Below are positions 35,364 through 45,053 of a stretch of 64,000 bases of DNA, piece after piece. The DNA is from Thalassobacterium maritimum (GTDB lineage Bacteria > Verrucomicrobiota > Verrucomicrobiia > Opitutales > Coraliomargaritaceae). The position numbers and the translations under genes are program-made. Location of the stretch: NCBI RefSeq assembly GCF_031127805.1, contig NZ_JARXHW010000019.1, positions 1 to 64,000 of the forward strand. The letters are read 5' to 3'. The notes under the pieces were generated by a model, which saw nothing but the letters and a program-made list of their open reading frames with translations, had not been told where the DNA came from and searched no databases. How positions within the stretch are numbered: the stretch's first letter is position 1; every line of letters starts with the position of its first letter.

Positions 35364-35801
35364 TTAGCGAACCCGGTGAGAGGAGAAGATCTGGCGACGT
35401 CCTTCTTGCGCCCATCCAGGCCCGGTCGAACGAACCGAAACGACGCGGTGAGCGCGGTCTCCCATCACGGAGTGAACCGCAGCAGCGATCACAGCGAGTA
35501 TGGCTGGATCTTCAGCCTCCTCATCTACTGCAGGGGCAGAGCTAGCCGCGGCAGAAGCAGCGGGCGTTGCAGCGGCTGCAGGCTTCGAAGCGGCCGCTTT
35601 TTCAGCTGCTTGGGCAGCCTTGGCGGCATCGCGAGCGGCTTGTTTAATAAAAAAAGCGCCGATGCACGATGTCACCGCGGCGAGAAGCGCGAGGACGATC
35701 ATCACAAAGAGGAAGCCCACCACAACGACACTGACTGTCGAAGGGCTCTCCACTGGCGCTGCAGCACTGACTTGTGCGAGCGTTGAATACAATGCAAACA
35801 T
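35364..35801 (-). CDS. Decarboxylase gamma-like small membrane subunit (OadG/MmdD type)
   Basis: 145 residues from the ATG at 35801. A single transmembrane helix (about 21-48, VSVVVVGFLFVMIVLALLAAVTS) is followed by a charged, Ala-rich stretch with AARDAAKAAQAAEKAAA and a C-terminal acidic segment. The very end (GWAQEGRRQIFSSHRV) resembles tails of sodium-pump gamma/delta subunits, which stabilise the complex. An in-frame ATG at 35882 would overlap the end of mmdA and is rejected. Placement between mmdA and mmdC supports the call. Confidence 0.82.
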   Translation of the reverse strand: MFALYSTLAQVSAAAPVESPSTVSVVVVGFLFVMIVLALLAAVTSCIGAFFIKQAARDAAKAAQAAEKAAASKPAAAATPAASAAASSAPAVDEEAEDPAILAVIAAAVHSVMGDRAHRVVSVRSTGPGWAQEGRRQIFSSHRVR

Positions 35802-35838
35802 GAGAATATACCTTTGGTTGAGTGCTAGAAGTAACGGT

Positions 35839-37389
35839 TTATAGGGGAATATTACCGTGCTTCTTAGGTGGACGTGTGTCACGTTTGTTCAGAGTATTAC
35901 GCAGAGCCAGCGCAATTGCCGGACGCGTTTGCGAAGGCTCGATCACATCGGTAATCATCGCATTCGAAGCGGCTTGATAAGGTGAGGAGAACTCTTGGCG
36001 ATACGCCTCGCAAAGTTCAGCAGCCTTCGCCTTAGGATCGTCGGCCTCTTTGATTTCCTTGCGGAAGAGGATACGGGCAGCGCCTTCGCCCCCCATCACA
36101 GCGATTTCCGCAGTCGGCCACGCGAAGACCATATCGGCCCCAAGGTCGGCCGAGCACATCGCGAGATAAGCACCTCCGTAGGCTTTACGCATGATCAATG
36201 TGATCTTAGGCACAGTTGAAGCCGCATATGCAAACAACATCTTTGCACCGTGCCGGATGATACCACCCTGCTCTTGAGCTAGACCAGGCATGAAACCAGG
36301 CACGTCAACAAGTGTAACGATGGGGATGTTATAGATATTACATGTGCGGATAAAACGTGCGCCCTTATCGGAACTATCGATGTCAAGTGTGCCGGCCTTC
36401 ACCATTGGGTTGTTAGCAACGATCCCGACAACCAGACCTTCGATACGTGCAAAGCCAACGACGATGCTACGAGCAAAATCAGGCATGATTTCAAAGAAAT
36501 CCCCGTCATCGACCAAGCGATCAATCACCGCCATGACATCCAGCGCTTCTTTACTTGAAGCGGGCACGATTTCGTTCATCTGCAGATCCTCGCTCATATC
36601 CAGATCTGGGAATTCATGAGGGGGATCGCTGATATTATTGCTAGGCAGGAAGGATAACAACTTGGCTGTCAGCTCCATGGCGTGCGAGTCATCATCAGCG
36701 ACCAAGTGAATATTACCCGAGATACTGGCATGGGCAGCGGCCGAGGCGAATTGCTCCAGTTGAGCAGTTTCCCCGGTGGCAGACTTAATGACATCAGGAC
36801 CACAGATAAACATGTTGGAATTTTCCTTAGTCATAATAAGGAAATCCGTAAGTGCAGGCGAATACGCCGCCCCACCCGCGCAAGGGCCGGCGATGACAGC
36901 AATTTGCGGCACCACCCCGGAAAGCAGCACATTCTTAAAGAAGACTTGCCCATAGCCGCTGAGCGAATCAACGCCCTCTTGGATACGTGCACCGCCGGAG
37001 TCATTCACACCAACCACGGGCATACCTGCTTCATGAGCGAAGTCCATCAGGTCACAAATCTTCTTGGCGTGAATCCGGCCCAAAGAACCACCACTCACGG
37101 TAAAGTCCTGCGCATAGGCCGCAACCGCACGACCGTCGACCAGCCCCGAGCCACAGACGACACCGTCATATGGCAATTGCTTTTTTTCCATGCCAAAACG
37201 ATGGCAGGAATGTTGGGCATGCATGCCAAACTCTTGAAATGTGCCCGGTTCAAAAAACATTTCCAGGCGCTCGCGAGCTCCCATCAGTCCTTTTTCCTTA
37301 CGCTTTGCTAACTTATCTGCGCCACCCGCATTGCGGGCAATTTGACGACGCTCTCTCAGTTCCTCGAGAAGTTTTGGATCAATAGCCAT
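35839..37389 (-). CDS. mmdA: Methylmalonyl-CoA decarboxylase / propionyl-CoA carboxylase carboxyltransferase subunit
   Basis: 516 residues of the biotin-dependent carboxyltransferase family. It transfers the carboxyl group of methylmalonyl-CoA to biotin. Two crotonase-type halves are visible: an N-terminal acyl-CoA binding half (GARERLEMFFEPGTFQE; GAGKIH-like GRIHAKK; SGGARIQEGVDSLSGYG) and a C-terminal half (VDVPGFMPGLAQEQGGIIRHGAKMLFAYA; RKAYGGAYLAM). The C-terminal KHGNIPL is typical. Being next to carrier, gamma and beta subunits, it functions most likely as the decarboxylase alpha subunit rather than as part of an ATP-driven propionyl-CoA carboxylase; no biotin carboxylase gene is present. 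Confidence 0.94.
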   Translation of the reverse strand: MAIDPKLLEELRERRQIARNAGGADKLAKRKEKGLMGARERLEMFFEPGTFQEFGMHAQHSCHRFGMEKKQLPYDGVVCGSGLVDGRAVAAYAQDFTVSGGSLGRIHAKKICDLMDFAHEAGMPVVGVNDSGGARIQEGVDSLSGYGQVFFKNVLLSGVVPQIAVIAGPCAGGAAYSPALTDFLIMTKENSNMFICGPDVIKSATGETAQLEQFASAAAHASISGNIHLVADDDSHAMELTAKLLSFLPSNNISDPPHEFPDLDMSEDLQMNEIVPASSKEALDVMAVIDRLVDDGDFFEIMPDFARSIVVGFARIEGLVVGIVANNPMVKAGTLDIDSSDKGARFIRTCNIYNIPIVTLVDVPGFMPGLAQEQGGIIRHGAKMLFAYAASTVPKITLIMRKAYGGAYLAMCSADLGADMVFAWPTAEIAVMGGEGAARILFRKEIKEADDPKAKAAELCEAYRQEFSSPYQAASNAMITDVIEPSQTRPAIALALRNTLNKRDTRPPKKHGNIPL

Positions 37390-37442
37390 AATCTGTCTTT
37401 GTTAGTGTTGATGTTAAAATTTAGATTTATACCGCCCAATCT

Positions 37443-37844
<402 letters not shown>

Positions 37845-37925
37845 AAGTTTTCCTTTTGGTTTATGCGCCCAGAATTACAAATTAGTAGAACTTACGTCAA
37901 CATATTTTTATATTAAATTAGCTTA

Positions 37926-37954
37926 TTGACAAAATTTAACTAATTCTATTAACT
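37926..37954 (+). promoter_or_regulatory. mutA: Putative promoter of mutA
   Basis: A consensus -35 box TTGACA (37926-37931) lies ahead of TATTAA (37947-37952, 15-bp spacing) or TTAACT (37949-37954, 17-bp spacing). The whole 135-bp divergent gap (37845-37979) is very AT-rich compared with the genes. No cobalamin riboswitch is recognisable although the downstream enzyme uses B12. Confidence 0.45.
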
Positions 37955-37979
37955 TCTAGTATCACATTTATTAATCACC

Positions 37980-40127
37980 ATGAAAACGGATAAAAAAGCC
38001 ACCCAACCACTCCTCTCAGAGTTTCCTGCTACCAGCGCTGAAGAATGGCGCGACGCCGCCGAGAAACTATTAAAGGGCAAGCCTTTCGATAAGGTGATGA
38101 CTCGTCAAACGCCCGAAGGCATTCGCCTGGAGCCCATTTTCCGCAAGGAAGTGCTCGCCGGACTCCCCGCCGCGGAGACCTTGCCAGGCTTCGACGGATA
38201 CCTACGCGGAACCTCCGCAACAGGCTACCGCAACGAGCCTTGGGAAATCGCTCAAGAGCTCCCCTACGGCACACCGAGCGAGTTTAACGCTGCAGCCCGA
38301 GCCGACTTAATGCGTGGCCAAAACGCGCTCAACGTATTACTCGACATCGCCACGCTGAAAGGCATGGACCCAGACACAGCAAAGTCTGGTGAAGTCGGTG
38401 CATGCGGCCTTTCACTCGCTTGCCTCAAGGACATCGAGACGGCTTTCAACGAAATCATGCCTGAAGCTGTCAGCTTCCACATCCGCACCGGTTGCGCGGG
38501 TCTGACCGTCGGCGCGCTCTTCTTTGCATGGCTCAAAAAGCAAGATGCTGACCTAAAAAAGATCAAAGGCAGTCTGGGAATGGACCCGATCGCGGTCAAA
38601 GCGGCCTCGGGCCAATTACCTGCCAATATGCCTGAACTGTTGAGCGAACAAGCCATCATGGCCAACTTCTGCTCCAAGGAGGCTCCTGGCATCCGCGCCG
38701 TCGGCATCTCCTCGCTCCCCTATCACCAAGCGGGCGCCTCTTCCGTCGAAGAGCTAGCAATCTGCCTGGCGACCGGAGCCACTTATCTGAACGAAATGAT
38801 CGAACGCGGGATGTCGGTCGACGACGCTGCACAGCAAATTCGCTTCAGTTTCTGCATCGGCCCGAACTTCTTTATGGAGATTGCCAAGCTGCGTGCCGCA
38901 CGCGCACTGTGGGCACAGCTGGTCAAAGCCTTTGGCGGCAACGCCGAATCACAGAAGATCGTTATGCATGCTCGCACGGGACTCTACAACAAGACCCAAA
39001 AAGACCCCTACGTCAATATGCTACGCACCACCACCGAGGCCCTCAGCGGCGCAATCGGAGGCGTCGACAGCATGTGCGTTGGCAACTTCGACGAAGTCAC
39101 CCGTGAGCCTGACACCTTCAGCCGCCGCATCTCGCGCAACACCCAAATTATCCTACAAGAAGAGTGTGAACTGACCTCCGTAGTCGACCCCGCTGGAGGC
39201 TCATGGGCCGTCGAATGGTTGACCAATGAAGTCAGTGAGAAGACTTGGGAACTATTCCAAGCCATCGAAGCCGAAGGCGGCATGGCTGAGGCACTCAAGA
39301 GTGGCTTCATCGCTAAAACAATTGGTGCCACAGCCAAGCAGAACGAAGCCTTGCTGGGCGCACGTCGCACCAGCCTGGTCGGCACCAACGTATATCCTAA
39401 CTTGGAAGAAAAAGAGCTGGAGTCCCGAGTGCCCGACTATGCAGAAGTGCGCAAGCAACGTGCTCGCGAAATTGCAGCTGCACGGATGGAGCTCGACGAA
39501 GCCTCCGACGACGCCGTGATGGAAGCGCTCGGCAAGATTGTCGACTCTAGTGGAGAAGACCTCATCCCGATCTTAATTCAGGCAGTCGAAGCCGGTGCCA
39601 CCATTGGCGAAATTAGCAAAACCATCCGCGCCAGCGTCGCCCCCGGCGAAGCGATCACACCGCTGCCCACCACCCGCTTGGCCAGCAAATACGAGGCTCT
39701 GCGTAGCGCCTCCGCTCGTTTCGCGGAAAAGACAGGTCGCGCGCCAGCCATCTTCCTTACGAATTTGGGACCACTTCGCCGCCACAAGGCACGCGCCGAC
39801 TTCATCAAAGGCTTTTTCCAAGCGGGCGGTTTCGAAGTCATTTCGCCCGCGGGCTTTGACACACCAGCAGACGCCGTGTCCGCACTCACCGAGTCCGAAG
39901 CCGGCATCACAGTGGTCTGTGGCACCGACGACGACTATGTCGAAAAGTTTGCCGACTATGCCAAGGCGATCAAAGCCGCACTGCCCGAAATGCAAGTGCT
40001 ACTGGCAGGCTTCCCTGGCGACAATGAGGCCGCCTATAAGGAAGCGGGCATGGATGACTACATCTTCATCAAGTCCGATAACTACGAACTAAACCGCCGC
40101 TACCTCACGGGGCTGGGCGTGCTCTAG
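37980..40127 (+). CDS. mutA: Methylmalonyl-CoA mutase small (non-catalytic) subunit
   Basis: 715 residues. A TIM-barrel domain (about 40-560) is followed by a degenerate flavodoxin-like cobalamin-binding domain (about 590-715), where the DxHxxG B12-ligand motif is missing, as in small subunits of heterodimeric mutases. HIRTGCAGLTVGALFF, FCIGPNFFMEIAKLRAARALWAQLV and VDPAGGSWAVEWLTNE are family hallmarks. It forms a heterodimer with the product of the next gene, 57 bp downstream across a 7-bp repeat spacer. Confidence 0.96.
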   Translation: MKTDKKATQPLLSEFPATSAEEWRDAAEKLLKGKPFDKVMTRQTPEGIRLEPIFRKEVLAGLPAAETLPGFDGYLRGTSATGYRNEPWEIAQELPYGTPSEFNAAARADLMRGQNALNVLLDIATLKGMDPDTAKSGEVGACGLSLACLKDIETAFNEIMPEAVSFHIRTGCAGLTVGALFFAWLKKQDADLKKIKGSLGMDPIAVKAASGQLPANMPELLSEQAIMANFCSKEAPGIRAVGISSLPYHQAGASSVEELAICLATGATYLNEMIERGMSVDDAAQQIRFSFCIGPNFFMEIAKLRAARALWAQLVKAFGGNAESQKIVMHARTGLYNKTQKDPYVNMLRTTTEALSGAIGGVDSMCVGNFDEVTREPDTFSRRISRNTQIILQEECELTSVVDPAGGSWAVEWLTNEVSEKTWELFQAIEAEGGMAEALKSGFIAKTIGATAKQNEALLGARRTSLVGTNVYPNLEEKELESRVPDYAEVRKQRAREIAAARMELDEASDDAVMEALGKIVDSSGEDLIPILIQAVEAGATIGEISKTIRASVAPGEAITPLPTTRLASKYEALRSASARFAEKTGRAPAIFLTNLGPLRRHKARADFIKGFFQAGGFEVISPAGFDTPADAVSALTESEAGITVVCGTDDDYVEKFADYAKAIKAALPEMQVLLAGFPGDNEAAYKEAGMDDYIFIKSDNYELNRRYLTGLGVL

Positions 40128-40129
40128 AG

Positions 40130-40184
40130 ATCATTAGTCATAAGTGATCATTCATCATTCATCAATTATCAGCCATCAATTACT
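40130..40184. repeat. Seven degenerate 7-bp units between mutA and mutB
   Basis: From 40130 the spacer reads ATCATTA, GTCATAA, GTGATCA, TTCATCA, TTCATCA, ATTATCA, GCCATCA, then a partial unit ending at the mutB ATG. The period is seven with ATCA or a close variant in most units. The spacer fills the entire gap between the two mutase genes. Confidence 0.75.
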
Positions 40185-42350
40185 ATGAAACCTGATTTCA
40201 AAAACATCAGCTACGAAGCACCCAAGCCAGCCGCCACACGGGAAGAATGGAGTGCTCAGGTAGAAAAAGAAACCGGCAAGTCCGTCAAAGAGCTCGTGAC
40301 CGAAACCATGGAGCAAATCGACGTCGACCCGCTCTACGGTAAGGATGCCTATCATGGCATGGAGCACCTCGACTACACAGCCGGGGTAGCCCCCTTCCTA
40401 CGTGGCCCTTACGCCACCATGTATGCCTTCCGCCCTTGGACCGTGCGTCAATACGCCGGCTTCTCCACTGCGGAAGAGTCCAACGCCTTCTACCGCCGTA
40501 ACATCGCCGCGGGGCAACAAGGCCTCTCCGTCGCCTTCGACCTCGCCACACACCGTGGCTACGACTCCGACCACCCACGTGTGACCGGGGATGTCGGTAA
40601 GGCCGGTGTCGCCATCGACTCGATCCTGGACATGAATGTGCTCTTCGATCAAATCGACCTCAGCAAGGTATCCGTTTCCATGACCATGAACGGTGCGGTG
40701 CTGCCCGTGCTGGCCTTCTACATCCTGGCCGGTCTGGAACAAGGCTGCAAACTGGAAGAGCTCGCCGGCACCATTCAGAACGACATCCTGAAAGAGTTCA
40801 TGGTGCGCAACACCTACATTTATCCGCCCACACCATCGATGCGGATCATTGGCGACATCTTCGAGTTCACCTCGCAAAAGATGCCCAAGTTCAACTCGAT
40901 CTCCATCTCTGGCTACCACATGCAAGAAGCCGGCGCCACTGCCGACCTTGAGATTGGTTACACCTTGGCAGACGGTCTGGAATACCTTCGCACCGGCACC
41001 GAGGCGGGCCTCGACATCGACGCCTTCGCACCACGCCTCTCCTTCTTCTGGGCCATCGGTAAGAACTACTTCATGGAAATCGCCAAGATGCGCGCCGCGC
41101 GTTGCCTCTGGGCGAAACTAGTCCAGCAGTTCAATCCCAAGAACCCGAAGTCACTGGCACTGCGCACACACTCCCAAACTTCCGGTTGGTCACTCACCGA
41201 GCAAGATCCGTTCAACAACGTGACACGGACCTGCATCGAGGCCATGGCCGCTGCTTGTGGACACACTCAATCGCTCCACACCAATGCCTTGGACGAAGCC
41301 ATCGCTCTGCCGACTGACTTCTCTGCACGTATTGCGCGTAACACCCAGCTCTTCCTACAAGAAGAAACTGGCATGACCAGCTTCATCGACCCATGGGGCG
41401 GCAGCTACTATGTCGAAGCGCTCACTAAGGAGCTCATGGACAAAGCCTGGGCGCACATCCAAGAGTGTGAGCAATACGGCGGCATGACCAAGGCGATCGA
41501 AGAAGGCATTCCAAAACTTCGGATCGAAGAAGCCGCCGCACGTCGCCAAGCACGGATCGACTCCGGCAAGGAAACCATCGTGGGCCTCAACAAGTATCGC
41601 CTCGAAAAAGAAGATCCACTGGAGATCCTCGACATCGACAACACCGCCGTGCGCGATTCACAAATTGAGCGCCTGAAAAAGCTCAAGGCCGAACGCGATA
41701 ACGACGCTTGCCAAGCCGCCCTCAAAGCGATTACTCATAGCATGGAAACTGGCGAAGGTAACTTGCTGGAGCTGGCAGTGGAAGCCGCACGTTGCCGTGC
41801 CTCGCTGGGGGAAATCTCCGACGCCGTCGAAAACGTAGTCGGCCGCTACAAGGCCAAGATCCGCTCAATCAGCGGCGTCTACGCCAAGGAATTCGGAACC
41901 ACAACGATTATGGAAGAAGTTAAAGAACTCATCGAAAAGTTTGAAACGGAAGAAGGCCGCCGCCCTCGTATCATGATTGCGAAAATGGGCCAAGACGGTC
42001 ACGACCGTGGTGCCAAAGTGGTGGCCACCGGCTACGCCGACTTAGGCTTCGATGTGGATATCGGCCCGCTCTTCCAAACACCGGAAGAGACTGCGCGCCA
42101 AGCCGTGGAAAACGATTGCCACCTGGTCGCCATGTCCTCGCTGGCTGCAGGTCACAAGACCTTGCTGCCTGAACTGATTGCCGAACTCAAAAAGCTCGGT
42201 CGTGAAGACATCATGGTTGTTTGCGGTGGTGTCATTCCCGCGCAGGACTACGACTATCTCTACGAGCAAGGCGCCAAAGCCATCTTCGGCCCCGGCACCG
42301 TCATCCCTGACTCCGCCAAGAAAATGTTGGATCTGCTACTTGCAGAATAG
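40185..42350 (+). CDS. mutB: Methylmalonyl-CoA mutase large (catalytic) subunit
   Basis: 721 residues. Adenosylcobalamin-dependent isomerisation of succinyl-CoA and methylmalonyl-CoA. The N-terminal barrel has RGPYATMYAFRPWTVRQYAGFSTAEESN and NGAVLPVLAFYILAG; the C-terminal cobalamin domain carries the base-off ligand motif DGHDRG (604-609, H606) and AMSSLAAGHKTLLPEL, VCGGVIPAQDYDYLYEQG. All are intact. A strong terminator follows. The co-located MeaB chaperone, epimerase and decarboxylase complete the pathway. Confidence 0.97.
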   Translation: MKPDFKNISYEAPKPAATREEWSAQVEKETGKSVKELVTETMEQIDVDPLYGKDAYHGMEHLDYTAGVAPFLRGPYATMYAFRPWTVRQYAGFSTAEESNAFYRRNIAAGQQGLSVAFDLATHRGYDSDHPRVTGDVGKAGVAIDSILDMNVLFDQIDLSKVSVSMTMNGAVLPVLAFYILAGLEQGCKLEELAGTIQNDILKEFMVRNTYIYPPTPSMRIIGDIFEFTSQKMPKFNSISISGYHMQEAGATADLEIGYTLADGLEYLRTGTEAGLDIDAFAPRLSFFWAIGKNYFMEIAKMRAARCLWAKLVQQFNPKNPKSLALRTHSQTSGWSLTEQDPFNNVTRTCIEAMAAACGHTQSLHTNALDEAIALPTDFSARIARNTQLFLQEETGMTSFIDPWGGSYYVEALTKELMDKAWAHIQECEQYGGMTKAIEEGIPKLRIEEAAARRQARIDSGKETIVGLNKYRLEKEDPLEILDIDNTAVRDSQIERLKKLKAERDNDACQAALKAITHSMETGEGNLLELAVEAARCRASLGEISDAVENVVGRYKAKIRSISGVYAKEFGTTTIMEEVKELIEKFETEEGRRPRIMIAKMGQDGHDRGAKVVATGYADLGFDVDIGPLFQTPEETARQAVENDCHLVAMSSLAAGHKTLLPELIAELKKLGREDIMVVCGGVIPAQDYDYLYEQGAKAIFGPGTVIPDSAKKMLDLLLAE

Positions 42351-42376
42351 TTCAACAAAAGTTCAATTCCCCTAGC

Positions 42377-42409
42377 AAAGCCCCCGACGTAAGTCGGGGG
42401 CTTTTTTTT
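42377..42409 (+). terminator. Rho-independent terminator of mutAB
   Basis: Stem GCCCCCGAC / GTCGGGGGC with a four-base loop, preceded by AAA and followed by eight T residues, 27 bases past the mutB stop. It is the strongest terminator in the window by eye. Confidence 0.93.
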
Positions 42410-42439
42410 GGTTCATCATTTACCCGTCCCCACAAATCA

Positions 42440-42481
42440 TTCGATGTTCAATGTTGGGCGTTTGATGTTCGACGTTCCCAG
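42440..42481. repeat. Six degenerate 7-bp units upstream of ctaA
   Basis: Units TTCGATG, TTCAATG, TTGGGCG, TTTGATG, TTCGACG, TTCCCAG with an exact seven-base period. They lie inside the 334-bp gap between mutB and ctaA (42351-42684), which otherwise holds the mutB terminator and, presumably between 42482 and 42684, the ctaA promoter; I see no clear gene in it. Confidence 0.72.
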
Positions 42482-42684
42482 TCCTCTTCCAGGTCGAACT
42501 TTGAACGAAGCTAAATCCATTCATGCACCTACGCAGACTCAGCATAAGCGTATATTAGCGGTCATAATAAAAACCCACTCATGTTCGCCTAGATACCAGA
42601 AGGAGCAAAGGTTCAGGTCAATTTGCTCTCTCAGGCTGTGCACACTTGAAATATCTGCGGCAGCCGACATGTTCGTCACACTTT

Positions 42685-43677
42685 ATGCCCGCGCTCACCC
42701 AACAACGTACGGATGGCTATAAGCCATTCTTGTTTCTTTTTTGCCTCTTTGCTCTCGCTTGGATCACACTACTACTGTTCGCGGGTGGCATGACGACGAG
42801 CATCCAAGCAGGCATGGCCTTTCTAGACTGGCCGCTCTCCAATGGCTCCATCAACCCGGATGGCTGGTTAAGCGAATCCGACAAAATGGCGGAGCACAGC
42901 CATCGTCTGCTGGGCATGAAGATCGGCCTGCTCTCGCTCGGCTTGCTGCTATGGACTTATCTGCGCGAATCGCGTAAATGGGTGCGCACCTTGGCACGCA
43001 TTCTAGTATGGGTCGTGATTTTACAAGGCGTGCTCGGAGGCTCGCGGGTACGCTTCGACCAGCTCAATATCATGAGCGATCACAATATGCTCGCTCAGAG
43101 TTTTGCTGTCATGCATGCCTGCGGCGCGATGGTCGTATTGGGCCTCTTAGTGGCACTGACACTCGCCAACACGCGCCGCTGGATTGAAGGCCGCGCGGGC
43201 CTCGACGTTGTGCTACCTGTAGGCGTAAAGCGCTGGGGCATCGCCGCCACCATCACCCTATTTTTGCAAATCCTCGTTGGTGCCATTATGCGACACGCAG
43301 GTGCTGGATTGGCAATTGCCACCTTTCCACTGGCCTCCAGCAACAGTCTAATACCTGCCTACTGGAACTTTGGCGTCAGCATCCATTTCGCCCACCGCGT
43401 GGGGGCGGTCATTGTAACAGCGGTACTGCTGATCTTTCTGGGGAAGGTCTGGGGCTCACCCGCAGCCAAGCGCGCCCTGGGCTACGGCGCCTTAGTCTTG
43501 GCACTCATCCTTGGGCTGCAAATTTTCTTGGGCGCGTTGACGATTTGGACCGTAAAAAACCCCTACGCCGCCACCTTACACCAATTAGTCGGCGCTTTTC
43601 TCCTTGCCAGCACGTGGGGGCTAACTTTTCTAGCACACCACTCAGGGCGAGCTACCAACTCTCCCCATAATAACTAG
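42685..43677 (+). CDS. ctaA: Heme A synthase (CtaA/COX15)
   Basis: Integral membrane enzyme that oxidises the C8 methyl of heme O to give heme A. 330 residues from the ATG at 42685, with eight transmembrane segments in two pseudo-symmetric halves. The heme-ligand histidines are in AEHSHRLLGMKIGL and in FAHRVGAVIVTAVLL, plus LHQLVGAFLLAS; the TTSIQAGMAFLDWPLSNGS start matches the family's GGxxxSTGAGMAFPDWP element. A TTG 39 bp upstream would add 13 residues without hydrophobic character and is less likely. It is 16 bp before ctaB. Confidence 0.93.
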   Translation: MPALTQQRTDGYKPFLFLFCLFALAWITLLLFAGGMTTSIQAGMAFLDWPLSNGSINPDGWLSESDKMAEHSHRLLGMKIGLLSLGLLLWTYLRESRKWVRTLARILVWVVILQGVLGGSRVRFDQLNIMSDHNMLAQSFAVMHACGAMVVLGLLVALTLANTRRWIEGRAGLDVVLPVGVKRWGIAATITLFLQILVGAIMRHAGAGLAIATFPLASSNSLIPAYWNFGVSIHFAHRVGAVIVTAVLLIFLGKVWGSPAAKRALGYGALVLALILGLQIFLGALTIWTVKNPYAATLHQLVGAFLLASTWGLTFLAHHSGRATNSPHNN

Positions 43678-43693
43678 TGCCCCCACAACTACC

Positions 43694-44620
43694 TTGAGCT
43701 CACCGAATACACATACCAAAGACATTGCCTCCGATTCGTCCGAAACGGCGTTCTCTTTGCGCTCAAGAGTCAATGGCTATTACGAACTCACAAAGCCTCG
43801 ACTCAGTTTCATGTCGGTGATTACCGCGGTGATCGGCTACCTAGCCGCCGACCCGACGCGCGACTTTGGCGTCTTAGCCAGCCTACTCATTGGCACCTCT
43901 CTGGCAGCAGGTGGTGCCGCGGTACTCAATCAATGGCTGGAGCGCGAAGCGGACGCGCAAATGGTGCGCACTCAAGACCGCCCCATCCCATCAGGACAAA
44001 TCGCTCCCTATAATGCATTGATGTTTGGCACTGGTCTCAGCGTTTTTGGCACTTACTTACTCTACGCAGGCGCCAATCCGCTGGCTGGCTTACTAACAGC
44101 AGCCACCATCGCCTCCTATGTGTTGCTATACACCCCACTAAAAAAGTTAACTACTTGGAATACTTTAGTCGGCGCCTTTCCTGGCGCGCTACCACCTCTG
44201 ATCGGCTGGGCCGCCGCCGAAAATGGCATCTCCACCTTGGGTTGGATTCTGTTTTCGATTTTGTTTCTCTGGCAAATGCCACACTTTTTTGCCATCGCCT
44301 GGACCTATCGCAAAGATTACGAAAAAGGCGGCTTCATCATGCTGTCCAACTCAGACGAAAACGGCACCCGAGTCGCCCGCCAAGCTTTTGTTTTCGCAAT
44401 CGCGCTCGTCATTAGTACACTCCTGCCTACCTTGTGGGGCTACGCGAGCTGGGGCTATGGCGCCGTCGCGCTCATTGCGGGCTGCTATATATTACGCCCC
44501 GCATGGAGGTTTCTCAAAGCAGATGTGCGTGACACCGCAGCACGGCGCCTATTTATCGCATCGATTTTCTACCTGCCCGCCCTGCTGATCCCATTGGTGT
44601 TGGATCTATGGTTAATCTAG
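43694..44620 (+). CDS. ctaB: Protoheme IX farnesyltransferase (heme O synthase)
   Basis: UbiA-family prenyltransferase that farnesylates heme B to heme O, just before CtaA acts. 308 residues, TTG start (no suitable ATG ahead of YYELTKPRLSFMSVITA). The Asp-rich prenyl-binding region is NQWLEREADAQMVRTQDRPIPSG, and the second is FAIAWTYRKDYEKGGFIML. About eight membrane helices are seen. It sits between ctaA and the DUF420 gene with gaps of 16 and 7 bp, a normal oxidase-assembly operon. Confidence 0.94.
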   Translation: MSSPNTHTKDIASDSSETAFSLRSRVNGYYELTKPRLSFMSVITAVIGYLAADPTRDFGVLASLLIGTSLAAGGAAVLNQWLEREADAQMVRTQDRPIPSGQIAPYNALMFGTGLSVFGTYLLYAGANPLAGLLTAATIASYVLLYTPLKKLTTWNTLVGAFPGALPPLIGWAAAENGISTLGWILFSILFLWQMPHFFAIAWTYRKDYEKGGFIMLSNSDENGTRVARQAFVFAIALVISTLLPTLWGYASWGYGAVALIAGCYILRPAWRFLKADVRDTAARRLFIASIFYLPALLIPLVLDLWLI

Positions 44621-44627
44621 CTCGCAC

Positions 44628-45053
44628 ATGTCATTTACCGAATCCTTACCGACTCTAAACGCCTGCCTCAATGGCACGGCCACTGTGCTGCTGACTGCGG
44701 GCTTTATCTGCATCAAGACCGGTCGTGAAAGAGCGCACCGCGCCTGCATGCTCAGTGCGTTTTCGGTGTCTGTCATTTTTCTGTTTTTCTACGTGCTGCA
44801 CAAATGGTTGGTGCAAGGAGTCCACACCCCATTCGAGGGCGAAGGCGCCTGGCGTAGCTTCTATTATGCGATGCTGGCCAGCCACATTTTCTTAGCGATG
44901 TTGATTGTGCCCTTAATATTGACGACGCTGACACTTGCAATCAGGGGTCAGCGAGAGCGACACCGCGCATGGGCGCGCTGGACCTTCCCGATCTGGTATT
45001 ACGTTTCCGTCACAGGCGTGCTGGTCTATTGCTTTCTTTACCTCTGGTGGTAA
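44628..45053 (+). CDS. DUF420 (CtaM-like) membrane protein
   Basis: 141 residues with four transmembrane helices. The DUF420 family includes Staphylococcus CtaM, needed for maturation of heme A-containing oxidase. Family marks are LPTLNACLNGTATVLLTAGFICIKTGRERAHRACML and RHRAWARWTFPIWYYVSVTGVLVY near the C terminus. Its TAA at 45051-45053 directly abuts the stop of the convergent copper-protein gene. Confidence 0.88.
   Translation: MSFTESLPTLNACLNGTATVLLTAGFICIKTGRERAHRACMLSAFSVSVIFLFFYVLHKWLVQGVHTPFEGEGAWRSFYYAMLASHIFLAMLIVPLILTTLTLAIRGQRERHRAWARWTFPIWYYVSVTGVLVYCFLYLWW

Noticed and set aside
35802..35882. Longer form of the decarboxylase gamma-like subunit
   Set aside because: The extension lies within the end of mmdA and puts 27 non-hydrophobic residues ahead of the membrane helix.
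37845..37979. Cobalamin riboswitch ahead of the B12-dependent mutase
   Set aside because: The gap is short and AT-rich, and neither a B12-box-like sequence nor the needed stems could be seen.
42408..42722. 104-codon open frame upstream of ctaA
   Set aside because: It runs through the 7-bp repeat spacer and into ctaA in another frame, with no protein-like composition.
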